Positions 38,312-46,639 of a stretch of DNA of 64,000 nt are shown one piece after another (the stretch's first letter is position 1; every line of letters begins with the position of its first letter). Made by a program: the position numbers and the translations under genes. The notes below the pieces were generated by a model that was not told the origin of the DNA, did no database searches, and saw only the letters and a program-made list of their open reading frames with translations. The DNA comes from Propionimicrobium sp963511305 (lineage in GTDB: Bacteria > Actinomycetota > Actinomycetes > Propionibacteriales > Propionibacteriaceae), in assembly GCA_963511305.1 (NCBI GenBank), contig CAUPIJ010000001.1:62001-126000 (forward strand). The letters are read 5' to 3'.

Positions 38312-38330
38312 AAAAGGATGCCCGCAGGGC
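38312..38330 (-). terminator. Short weak terminator-like hairpin after the 186-residue membrane protein gene
   Basis: A 4-bp GCCC/GGGC stem with a TGC loop (38320-38330) is followed on the minus strand by ATCCTTTT. It is small and its efficiency is doubtful, but it lies between two units and just before the hisD promoter. Confidence 0.35.
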
Positions 38331-38332
38331 GA

Positions 38333-38893
38333 CTATTCAGAACGCTTTGCCGACTCCCGGCCGGGGGCACGCTCGAAAGCGCTGAGCAACATCAGGGCTA
38401 ACAGCGAGCCAAAGACCCAGACCGCCAGGGCTGATGGGCTCCGCAGGGTGAAGTCAACCGGAACCTCCATTCCGCTGCTCGCCTCTGAGACCCTGGCAGC
38501 GAAGTGTTTGGGCCCAAGAAAAACGCCCAGCCCCCAGCAAGCGAGCGCCGAAAGAAGAGAGCCGAAGATGGACATTCCGATAGCCAGCAACCCTCTAACC
38601 CGAAACAGTGCCCAACAAACCGTTCCGATGACCAGGCCCGCTATCAAACCGATGGAGACGTAGCTGACATCGATCCGGAAGATCTTGCCGGCGGCTAATT
38701 CGGAGAGCATCGCGGAGCCGTCCTGCCCCACGACGAACGCCGGCGGAGCAACCACTGCCCGCCAGATGAAACCAAGCGATAGCCCAAAAATGAGCGTCAA
38801 GCAGACGAAGACTAGGCTCTTTAGCAGCAATGAACGGCGAGTCCTCGACCGATTGAAATCGGCTATCACGCGTTCTGCATCAATCTCGCTCAT
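38333..38893 (-). CDS. Hypothetical four-helix membrane protein
   Basis: A 186-residue protein I do not recognise with certainty. It has a charged N-terminus (residues 1-21), about four membrane helices (LVFVCLTLIFGLSLGFIW; VSIGLIAGLVIGTVCWALF; ISIFGSLLSALACWGLGVFL-like; ALAVWVFGSLLALMLLSAF) and extracellular loops between helices 1-2 and 3-4. A protein of similar shape is often found between dnaE and hisD in actinobacteria (DUF2567-like). It starts immediately after the dnaE stop, so it is cotranscribed with dnaE. Confidence 0.75.
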   Translation of the reverse strand: MSEIDAERVIADFNRSRTRRSLLLKSLVFVCLTLIFGLSLGFIWRAVVAPPAFVVGQDGSAMLSELAAGKIFRIDVSYVSIGLIAGLVIGTVCWALFRVRGLLAIGMSIFGSLLSALACWGLGVFLGPKHFAARVSEASSGMEVPVDFTLRSPSALAVWVFGSLLALMLLSAFERAPGRESAKRSE

Positions 38894-41800
38894 CTAGTTC
38901 CTCGTAGATACTGCTGCCGGGCCAAGTAGCGCCTTCAAATCTGCCATCAGGGGCTGGGATGGCGTGACCCGAAGATTCTCGCCCAGCTGATAAACCTTGT
39001 TTCTCACCGAGCTGGTTATCTTCAGAAAAACCTCAGTGGAGCCCGGATGGGACGACAATACTTCGTGCAGGCTATCCACCACAACGGGGGTACACCTGGT
39101 GGCCGGGACCTCGAGGCTGATCGGCCCACTCTCCTCCTCCGCCGAAGCGTTTATCACGGTAACCTCGTTAGCCTGGATCTCTGCTACGTCATCGCGGACG
39201 GAGACGCGTCCCCTGATCCGCACCAGCACGTCGGAGGCGAGCACCATAGCGACCTGCTCATAGACCTTCGGGAAAACTAGCACCGTCACCGATGCGTCGA
39301 GATCCTCGACGGTCAGTGTCGCCCAGGGCGCCCCAGCCTTGGTCTGGCGTCGCGCAACCGTGGTGATCAGGCCACAGATGACCTGCGTTGATCCATCGGT
39401 AGCGTGCTCCTCCAACTCGGCCAGTGATATCTGGCGGTTGGCGGCAAGCACATTCTCCATGCCGTGCAGCGGGTGATCGGAAACGTACAGCCCTAGCATC
39501 TCTCGCTCGAAACCGAGCTTAATGCGCTTGTCCCACTCCTCGACGTCTGGGATCTCCTTCTTCGGCCCGTCCTCAACCTCGGTCGAAAGCAGGCCGCCGA
39601 GCAGGCTGTCCTGTCCGTTCTCCTCGTTTCGCTTGATATCGGTGACCTGGTCGATGGCCTCCTCGAAGACCTCCATCAGAGCCCGACGCTTATGCCCCAT
39701 CGAGTCGAAGGCGCCTGCCTTGATCAGGCTCTCGATCATCCTCTTGTTGCAGACGGTGAGCGGCGCATTATCCAGGAACTCGTAAAAATCGCTGGCCCGA
39801 CCATGCTCCTTCCGGGCCTCCAGGATACCTTCGACGACCTGCGTTCCGACGTTCCGCACCGCACCCAAGCCGAAGCGGATATCTTCGCCAACGGGGGTAA
39901 ACATGTCTTCCGACTCGTTGACATCGGGCGGCAGCACCTTAATATTCATTCGACGGCACTCTGCTAGGTAGATGGCCGACTTGGACTTATCATCCTTGAC
40001 CGATTGCAGCAGCGCGGCCATGTATTCGACAGGATAGTTTGCCTTCAGCCACGCAGTCTGGTAGCTGACTAGGCCATATGCCGCCGAGTGCGATTTGTTG
40101 AAGGCATAGTCGGAGAAGGGCACCAGGATGTCCCAGACCGTCTGGAAAGACTCCTCCGAATATCCCCGACCCAGCATGCCCTGTCGGAAGACGTCGTATT
40201 CGGCGTCGAGTTCTTCCTTCTTTTTCTTGCCCATGACCCGACGCAGCTTGTCAGCGGCGCCGAGCGTGTAGCCGGCGAGCTTCTGGGCGATCATCATGAC
40301 CTGCTCTTGATAGACGATCAGTCCGTAGGTCTCGGAGAGGATCTCGTCCAGAGGCTCGGCTAGCTCCGGGTGGATCGGCTCGATGGCCTCGCGGCCGGTC
40401 TTACGACGGGCGTACTTATTATGCGAGTCCGCGCCCATCGGGCCGGGGCGGTAAAGCGCGGAGACAGCCGAAATGTCCTCGAACTTGTCAGGCTGCATCG
40501 AGCGCAGCAGTGCGCGCATCGGCCCACCGTCCAGCTGGAAGACCCCCAGCGTATCGCCATGCTGAAGAAGCTCGAACGTCTTCGGGTCATCCAGCTCGAG
40601 CGCATCGATGTCCACGTCAATGCCCTTGTTGCGCTTAATGTTCTTAAGCGCGTCGTCCATGATGGTCAAGTTGCGCAGTCCCAGGAAGTCCATCTTCACT
40701 AAGCCGAGCGATTCGGCGCTCGGATAGTCGAACTGGGTGATGATCGCGCCGTCCTGCTCGCGCTTCATGATCGGGATGACGTCGGTTAGCGGATGGGAAC
40801 TAACGATGACGCCGCAAGCGTGGACGCCCCACTGCCGCTTCAGACCCTCGATACCTTGCGCGGTGTCGACGACTTCCTGCACCTCTGAATCGGAATTGTA
40901 TAACTCGCGGAATTCGCTGCCCTCGGCATAGCGCGCGTGCTTAGTGTTGAAGATCTGGTTCAGCGGCACGTCCTTGCCCATCACGGCTGGCGGCATGGCC
41001 TTGGTGATCTTCTCGCCAACGCTGTACTGCTTGTCAAGGACCCTGGCAGAGTCCTTCACGGCCTGTTTGGCCTTGATAGTGCCGTAGGTCACGATCTGGG
41101 CCACGTGATCCTTGCCATATTTCTCGGTCACGTAATCGATTACCCTGCCGCGCTGGCGCTCGTCGAAGTCGATATCGAAGTCAGGCAGCGACGGCCGCTC
41201 AGGGTTTAGAAACCTTTCGAACAGCAGGCCGTAGCGCAGAGGATCTAGATCCGTGATGCCCATGGCATAGGCGATGATCGAACCGGCACCGGAGCCACGG
41301 CCCGGTCCAACCCGGATGCCATTGCGTTTAGCCCAGTTCACGTAGTCGGCGACGATCAGGAAGTAACCGGGATAGCCCTTGCTCAGGATGACTTCTCTCT
41401 CGTAGTCAGCGCGCTGCCTGATCTCATCCGGCAGCGGATCGCCGTATCGCCTCAACAGGCCCTCTTCGGCCTGCTTGACGAACCAGCTATCCTCGGTCTC
41501 GCCATCCGGGGTGTCGAAGACCGGCATGAACGTGCCAGCGCCCTCGTCGAAGTGGGTCTGGCAGCGCTCCGCGATGGCCAGGGTGTTGTCGCAGGCTTCG
41601 GGGTAATTGCTGAACAGGGTGCGCATCTCTTCAGCGGTCTTGAGGTAATAGCCGGTGCCATCAAACTTGAACCGGCCGGGGGTGTTGATGCGCGAACCGG
41701 ATGAGACGCAGAGCAGGATGTCCTGGCTGCGGGCGTCCTCAGCGTGGACGTAGTGCAGGTCATTACTGGCGACCAGTGGGGCGCCAATTTTCTTCGCGAT

Positions 41801-42418
41801 GCTGAGCAGATCGCCACGAACCTTTGTCTCGATATCCAGGCCGTGATCCATCAGCTCGACGTAGTAGTTTTCCTTGCCGAAGATATCCTGGAATCGTGCC
41901 GCAGCCTCGACGGCCTCTTTGTACATGCCTAGCCTCAGTAGCGTCTGCACCTCACCCGATGGGCAACCCGTGGTGCCGATCAGTCCATCATGGTATTCCT
42001 GCAGCAACGCGTCATCAGCGCGCGGCTTGTAGAAATAGCCGTCCAGAGACGACCAGCTAGCGATTCGAAACAGGTTGTGCATGCCCTCGCGGGTCTCAGC
42101 CCAGATGGTCATGTGGGTGTAAGCGCCCTTGGCGGCGACGTCGTCACCCGTTCCGTCACCAAACCGAACCCTCTTGCGCTGCTGACGCGGCACGCCCGCG
42201 GGCGTCACATAGGCCTCCAGACCGATGATCGGTTTGACGTCGTACTTTTGTCCCGCCTTAAAGAAATCGTAGGCGCCGAACATGTTGCCGTGGTCTGTGA
42301 TGGCTAGTGCTTTCATCCCCTGCTGGCTTGCTGCAGCCATCAGATCGTCGATGCGGGCAGCGCCGTCCAACATCGAAAAGTCGGTGTGATTATGCAGGTG
42401 AACGAACCCGCTAGCCAT
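38894..42418 (-). CDS. dnaE: DNA polymerase III alpha subunit
   Basis: Main replicative polymerase of about 1174 residues. The N-terminal PHP domain starts ASGFVHLHNHTDFSMLDGAA and keeps its metal-binding residues, which in actinobacterial DnaE provides proofreading. The polymerase aspartates are in PDFDIDFDERQRGRVIDYV; YQEQVMMIAQKLAGYTLG and YAFNKSHSAAYGLVSYQTAWLKANYP are typical finger/thumb segments; an OB domain follows near VICGLITTVARRQTK. The ATG at 42418 has GAAGGG 7 nt upstream; a TTG five codons earlier was rejected. No intein is present. Confidence 0.98.
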   Translation of the reverse strand: MASGFVHLHNHTDFSMLDGAARIDDLMAAASQQGMKALAITDHGNMFGAYDFFKAGQKYDVKPIIGLEAYVTPAGVPRQQRKRVRFGDGTGDDVAAKGAYTHMTIWAETREGMHNLFRIASWSSLDGYFYKPRADDALLQEYHDGLIGTTGCPSGEVQTLLRLGMYKEAVEAAARFQDIFGKENYYVELMDHGLDIETKVRGDLLSIAKKIGAPLVASNDLHYVHAEDARSQDILLCVSSGSRINTPGRFKFDGTGYYLKTAEEMRTLFSNYPEACDNTLAIAERCQTHFDEGAGTFMPVFDTPDGETEDSWFVKQAEEGLLRRYGDPLPDEIRQRADYEREVILSKGYPGYFLIVADYVNWAKRNGIRVGPGRGSGAGSIIAYAMGITDLDPLRYGLLFERFLNPERPSLPDFDIDFDERQRGRVIDYVTEKYGKDHVAQIVTYGTIKAKQAVKDSARVLDKQYSVGEKITKAMPPAVMGKDVPLNQIFNTKHARYAEGSEFRELYNSDSEVQEVVDTAQGIEGLKRQWGVHACGVIVSSHPLTDVIPIMKREQDGAIITQFDYPSAESLGLVKMDFLGLRNLTIMDDALKNIKRNKGIDVDIDALELDDPKTFELLQHGDTLGVFQLDGGPMRALLRSMQPDKFEDISAVSALYRPGPMGADSHNKYARRKTGREAIEPIHPELAEPLDEILSETYGLIVYQEQVMMIAQKLAGYTLGAADKLRRVMGKKKKEELDAEYDVFRQGMLGRGYSEESFQTVWDILVPFSDYAFNKSHSAAYGLVSYQTAWLKANYPVEYMAALLQSVKDDKSKSAIYLAECRRMNIKVLPPDVNESEDMFTPVGEDIRFGLGAVRNVGTQVVEGILEARKEHGRASDFYEFLDNAPLTVCNKRMIESLIKAGAFDSMGHKRRALMEVFEEAIDQVTDIKRNEENGQDSLLGGLLSTEVEDGPKKEIPDVEEWDKRIKLGFEREMLGLYVSDHPLHGMENVLAANRQISLAELEEHATDGSTQVICGLITTVARRQTKAGAPWATLTVEDLDASVTVLVFPKVYEQVAMVLASDVLVRIRGRVSVRDDVAEIQANEVTVINASAEEESGPISLEVPATRCTPVVVDSLHEVLSSHPGSTEVFLKITSSVRNKVYQLGENLRVTPSQPLMADLKALLGPAAVSTRN

Positions 42419-42450
42419 ACTGATTCCCTTCAAAAAGACAGATTAGAAAT

Positions 42451-43305
42451 CTACCTTATCTGCTCGACGGCCTTTTCCTCACTCGCAGAAAACGGCATTT
42501 CTTCCGCGCCCGGGCGAGCCTTCGACAGGGCAACAAAGCCTGCTACCGATGCAATGAACAAGATCAGCGAGGTGTAGTTATTCACCCTGAATCCTGCTAC
42601 CTCGTTGGCCGGATCGATACGCAGAGCTTCGATGAAGAATCTGCCGAATGTGTACCAGGCTATATAGAGCATGCAAAGCCTGCCATGACCAATCTTGAAC
42701 TTACGCTCTGCCCAAATCAGAACGGCGGCTCCGGTGAAGTTCCAGATCATCTCGTAGAGGAATGTCGGATGAAAAGTGGCGTATTCCTCGTAGCCATCGG
42801 GGCGATGCGCGCGATCAATCTGCAGCCCCCAGGGCAGTTCGGTGGGCCTGCCAAAGAGCTCCTGATTGAACCAATTGCCGAGCCTGCCGATGCCCTGCCC
42901 GATCAGCATGGTTGGCGCGATGCAGTCCGCGAGAGCAGTGAAATTAATCTTGTAATGCCTAGCCATCAGCCAGGCACCAAGCGCACCAAGTGCGACGCCT
43001 CCCATAATTCCGAGGCCGCCATTCCAGATCTTCAAGGCATCCAAGGGGTTTTTGCCAGAACCGAAGTAGAGCTGATGGTCGGTGACAACATGGTAGGCGC
43101 GCGCGCCGACGATGCCGAAAACAATGGCCACCAAAATTATGTTCTGAAACTTATCGGGGTTGCCGCCGCGAGCTACGAACCTGCGTTGCGCGAACCAGCC
43201 TGCAACTGCCATGCCCGCGATCAGGCATAGCGCGTAGAAGTGAATGGTTAGCGGACCGATATGGAAGCTAGCGACCGATGGACTCGGTATTTGAATAAAA
43301 ATCAC
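42451..43305 (-). CDS. lgt: Prolipoprotein diacylglyceryl transferase
   Basis: Transfers diacylglycerol from phosphatidylglycerol to the lipobox cysteine of prolipoproteins. It has 284 residues and seven membrane helices. Key motifs are HFYALCLIAGM, GARAYHV, WNGGLGIMGG, the Lgt signature IGQGIGRLGNWFNQELFG, and HPTFLYEMIWN. The start is GTG. It lies 36 bp after trpA and 32 bp before dnaE with no terminator on either side. Confidence 0.97.
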   Translation of the reverse strand: MIFIQIPSPSVASFHIGPLTIHFYALCLIAGMAVAGWFAQRRFVARGGNPDKFQNIILVAIVFGIVGARAYHVVTDHQLYFGSGKNPLDALKIWNGGLGIMGGVALGALGAWLMARHYKINFTALADCIAPTMLIGQGIGRLGNWFNQELFGRPTELPWGLQIDRAHRPDGYEEYATFHPTFLYEMIWNFTGAAVLIWAERKFKIGHGRLCMLYIAWYTFGRFFIEALRIDPANEVAGFRVNNYTSLILFIASVAGFVALSKARPGAEEMPFSASEEKAVEQIR

Positions 43306-43341
43306 GGTTTAAGTTTGCCCTCCAATCGCCAGCTAAGCCAA

Positions 43342-44148
43342 CTAGTTACGAACGCCCCTGCCAAGATCCTCAGCTACCTCTGCGAGCCTGCCAAGCTGCT
43401 GGTCGGTGCCCTCAGCCTCGATCATGCACTTGACGAGTGCAGAGCCGACGATTGCCGCATCGGCATACTGGCCGGTCTCATGAGCCTGCTGGCCGTTCGA
43501 AATGCCCAGCCCGACGCAGACCGGTAGGTCGCTGCGAATCTTGCGCGCCCGCTCGACGATCACAGGTGCCGCGCTGGAGGTCTCGCTCCTAGTGCCCGTG
43601 ACGCCCATGACGCTGGTGGCGTAGACCCAACCGCGGCAGGCATCCATGGTCATGGCGATGCGCTCGTCGGTGGAGCTCGGCGCGATCAGGAAGATCCGGT
43701 CGAGGCCGTACTTATCGGATGCCTCGATCCATTCATCGGCCTCGTCGGGAATCAGATCCGGGGTGATTAGGCCAGCGCCGCCGGCGTTGGCCAAGTCGCG
43801 CGCGAATGCGTCCACGCCGTAGTGCTCCACGAGATTCCAGTAGATCATCACAGCAGGGGTCTTGCCGGCAGCTCGAACCGCCTCGGTGGCTTTGAAGATG
43901 TCTGTGGTCCGGACGCCCAGCTCTAGGGCCTTCGTCGTGGCGTACTGAATGGCAACGCCGTCCATCATCGGATCCGAATAGGGCATGCCGATCTCGATGA
44001 TGTCGGCATGCTCGGAGACCACTCGCATGGCTTCCAGCGAGCCCTCGACGCTCGGGTAGCCGACCGGAAGATAACTGATCAACGCGGTTCGGCCCTCGGC
44101 CTTTGCGTCCATCAGAACCTTGCCCATAATTCCTAGTCGATCGCTCAT
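43342..44148 (-). CDS. trpA: Tryptophan synthase alpha chain
   Basis: Cleaves indole-3-glycerol phosphate to indole, which tunnels to TrpB. It has 268 residues. The catalytic Glu and Asp are in IIEIGMPYSDPMMDG; GITP-type LITPDLIPDEADEW, FLIAPSSTDERI and VCVGLGISN follow. It overlaps trpB by 4 bp (ATGA). Confidence 0.96.
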   Translation of the reverse strand: MSDRLGIMGKVLMDAKAEGRTALISYLPVGYPSVEGSLEAMRVVSEHADIIEIGMPYSDPMMDGVAIQYATTKALELGVRTTDIFKATEAVRAAGKTPAVMIYWNLVEHYGVDAFARDLANAGGAGLITPDLIPDEADEWIEASDKYGLDRIFLIAPSSTDERIAMTMDACRGWVYATSVMGVTGTRSETSSAAPVIVERARKIRSDLPVCVGLGISNGQQAHETGQYADAAIVGSALVKCMIEAEGTDQQLGRLAEVAEDLGRGVRN

Positions 44149-45404
44149 GACAGCCTCCCCGTGGTGTGGTCGGCCACACCCTCGATTCCGAAATACTTCA
44201 TTGCGGTGTAGACGTCCTTATCGCCGCGGCCGGAGATCGTGACCAGGATGCACGGCCTGCGATCCGGGTTTTCCTCCAGCATGCGCAGGGCGAGGCGCCT
44301 GGCACCGGCCAACGCGTGTGCCGACTCGATGGCCGGCATGATTCCTTCGGTCTGCGAGAGATCGCGGAAGGCGTTCATGGCCTCGTCATCGTTAACCGGC
44401 TCGTAGTTAGCCCGATGGTGATCGGCCAGCCAGGAATGCTCGGGCCCAACGCCCGGATAGTCCAGCCCGGCCGAGATCGAATGCGACTCGATGGTCTGGC
44501 CGTCCTCGTCCTGCAGCACATAGGTGCGAGCGCCGTGCAGGACGCCTACCGAACCGCCGTTGATCGAGGAAGCATGCTTGCCGGTCTCGATGCCGTCGCC
44601 GCCAGCCTCGAAGCCGTAAAGCGCAACCTCGGGGTCGTCGATGTAGTCGTAGAACGAACCGATTGAATTGGAGCCGCCCCCAACGCAGGCACAGACCGCG
44701 TCCGGCAGCCTGCCGTACTGCTCCAGCATCTGTGCCCTCGACTCGGTGCTGATCACACGCTGGTATTCACGCACCAACATCGGGAATGGGTGCGGGCCGG
44801 CGGCCGAGCCGATCAGGTAGTGGGTGTTTTCGACGTTGGCAACCCAGTCGCGCATAGCCTCATTCATGGCGTCTTTCAGTGTCATGGATCCTGCCTCCAC
44901 CGAGACGACCTCGGCGCCCAGCAGCTGCATGCGAGCCACGTTTAGCGCCTGGCGCTCCATGTCGACCTTGCCCATGTAGACGCGGCACTCAAAACCAAAT
45001 AGCGCGGCGATCGTAGCGGTTGCCACACCATGCTGGCCAGCGCCGGTCTCGGCGATGATGCGGGTTTTGCCCATCCGCTTGGTGAGCAAGCCCTGGCCCA
45101 GAACGTTGTTGATCTTATGGCTGCCAGTGTGGTTGAGATCCTCGCGCTTGAGCAGAATCTGTGCGCCGCCGCAAAACTTCTCGCCGTAACGCTTCGCTTC
45201 AGTCAACAGCGAGGGGCGGCCAGCGTAATTGACCTGTAGTTCCTTTAGCTCAGCCTGAAAATCCGGATCCTGCTGGCACTTGGTGAACTCTTTTTCCAGC
45301 TCATCGAGGGCCGCGTGTAGTGCCTCAGGAATGAACATTCCGCCATATCGATCGAAGTGGCCGCGCTGATCAGGAAGCCCGGTGCCTTTTCTTCTTTCAA
45401 TCAT
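44145..45404 (-). CDS. trpB: Tryptophan synthase beta chain
   Basis: PLP enzyme joining indole and serine. It has 419 residues. The Schiff-base lysine is in HTGSHKINNVLGQ; AETGAGQHGVATA, the phosphate loop CVGGGSNSIG and the GLDYPGVGPEHSWL segment are all intact. It overlaps trpC by 4 bp and trpA by 4 bp. Confidence 0.97.
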   Translation of the reverse strand: MIERRKGTGLPDQRGHFDRYGGMFIPEALHAALDELEKEFTKCQQDPDFQAELKELQVNYAGRPSLLTEAKRYGEKFCGGAQILLKREDLNHTGSHKINNVLGQGLLTKRMGKTRIIAETGAGQHGVATATIAALFGFECRVYMGKVDMERQALNVARMQLLGAEVVSVEAGSMTLKDAMNEAMRDWVANVENTHYLIGSAAGPHPFPMLVREYQRVISTESRAQMLEQYGRLPDAVCACVGGGSNSIGSFYDYIDDPEVALYGFEAGGDGIETGKHASSINGGSVGVLHGARTYVLQDEDGQTIESHSISAGLDYPGVGPEHSWLADHHRANYEPVNDDEAMNAFRDLSQTEGIMPAIESAHALAGARRLALRMLEENPDRRPCILVTISGRGDKDVYTAMKYFGIEGVADHTTGRLS

Positions 45405-46186
45405 CGTTTTGCCTCCTCAATCATGGCCTGCACGGCCTTCCTTGGTTCTAAGTTTTTGACTAGCGCCTCGCCGACCAGAATCACGTCCGCTCCCTCGGCG
45501 GACATTCTCGCTGCGTCTTGGGGACTCAAGATGCCCGATTCTGCGACCTTGATCGCATCGTCATCGAGCTGCTGCACGAGTTTAGAGAATTGTGCTAGAT
45601 CGACGTCGAGGGTCTTTAGGTTCCTGTTGTTCACGCCGACCACCTGTGCGCCAATATCCCTAGCCCGACGTGCCTCATCGGCGGTGTGTACCTCGACAAG
45701 CGGAGTCAGTCCCAGCCTGACGGCCAGGTCGTAGAGAGCGCGCAGACGTTGGTCATCTAAAGCAGCGACAATCAACAGCGCCAGGTCTGCTCCGTGTGCC
45801 CTTGCCTCGTAGAGCATGTATTCATCGACGACGAAGTCTTTTCTAAGCACGGGAATCTGCACCGCCGCACGAACCGCGTCCAGATCGGCCAAGGAGCCGC
45901 CGAACCTGTGCTTCTCGGTCAGCACAGAGATGGCGCTCGCACCTCCGGCCTGGTACTCGGCTGCCAGTTGCGCGGGCTCAGGGATGTCTGCCAGCGCGCC
46001 CTTGGAGGGGCTAGAACGCTTGACCTCGGAGATGATCGACAGATCATCAGACCTAAAGGCCTCTAGCGGCGAGATCGGGGCGGGAGCCTGCTCGATCAGC
46101 TTCTCGAGATCAGCTATCGAAACCTTCTTTTCACGCTCGGCCATGTCGGCCTGAACACCCTTGATCATTTCGTCCAAAACGCTCAT
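45401..46186 (-). CDS. trpC: Indole-3-glycerol phosphate synthase
   Basis: Closes the pyrrole ring to give indole-3-glycerol phosphate. It has 261 residues, monofunctional with no TrpF fusion. Motifs are SEVKRSSPSKG, TEKHRFGGSL, VLRKDFVVDEYML, VGVNNRNLKTLDVD and AESGILSPQD. It starts directly after the hisI stop (TAGATG). Confidence 0.96.
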   Translation of the reverse strand: MSVLDEMIKGVQADMAEREKKVSIADLEKLIEQAPAPISPLEAFRSDDLSIISEVKRSSPSKGALADIPEPAQLAAEYQAGGASAISVLTEKHRFGGSLADLDAVRAAVQIPVLRKDFVVDEYMLYEARAHGADLALLIVAALDDQRLRALYDLAVRLGLTPLVEVHTADEARRARDIGAQVVGVNNRNLKTLDVDLAQFSKLVQQLDDDAIKVAESGILSPQDAARMSAEGADVILVGEALVKNLEPRKAVQAMIEEAKR

Positions 46187-46531
46187 CTAGATATCCTCCA
46201 AAAGGAACCCACCGGTGTCGAAACAGCTTTCCGATCCCGTGTGGCAGGCTCCACCAACTTGATCAACCTTAAGCAACAGGGTGTCTCCATCACAGTCAAC
46301 TTCCACGCCTCTGACTTTTTGGGTGTGCCCGCTAGTGGCACCCTTACGCCAAAGTTCCTGCCTGCTCCTCGACCAATAAGTGGCCTGCCTGGTCTCCAAA
46401 GTTTTAGCTAGCGATTCCGCGTTCATCCAGGCAACCATCAACACTCGTCCACTCTGGGCGTCCTGGGCGACGGCGGTGATCAGTCCGTCGTCATCAAACT
46501 TCAGACGCGATAGATCTTCGGGCAAAGTCAT
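46187..46531 (-). CDS. hisI: Phosphoribosyl-AMP cyclohydrolase
   Basis: Third step of histidine synthesis; opens the purine ring of PR-AMP. It has 114 residues, monofunctional (no HisE fusion). Zinc and magnesium ligands are in VDCDGDTLLLKVDQ and ACHTGSESCF. The ATG has AGGTGA about 9 nt upstream. It heads a unit with trpCBA, so histidine and tryptophan genes share a transcript. TrpE, commonly placed here, is absent. Confidence 0.96.
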   Translation of the reverse strand: MTLPEDLSRLKFDDDGLITAVAQDAQSGRVLMVAWMNAESLAKTLETRQATYWSRSRQELWRKGATSGHTQKVRGVEVDCDGDTLLLKVDQVGGACHTGSESCFDTGGFLLEDI

Positions 46532-46609
46532 GACTAATTATCACCTATCTGCATTCCGTTGACGAGCCCGAGCCACGCTTCAAGACGAGACCTAAGCACT
46601 AGCGGAGGC

Positions 46610-46639
46610 TCTGCGGGGCGCACTTAGCTGCTCCGCAGA
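46610..46639 (-). terminator. Hairpin after gatB, possible terminator without U-tract
   Basis: A 7-bp stem (46610-46616 with 46633-46639) closes a 16-nt loop immediately after the gatB stop. There is no run of T on the minus strand downstream, so factor-independent termination is uncertain. Confidence 0.3.

Noticed and set aside
38280..38332. Histidine attenuator or T-box before hisD
   Set aside because: The gap is 53 bp, holds no His-rich leader peptide and the -10 lies 7 bp before the ATG.
46532..46639. Possible tRNA or small RNA in the hisI-gatB gap
   Set aside because: No cloverleaf, no TTCGA-type T-loop, and only a simple hairpin next to the gatB stop.
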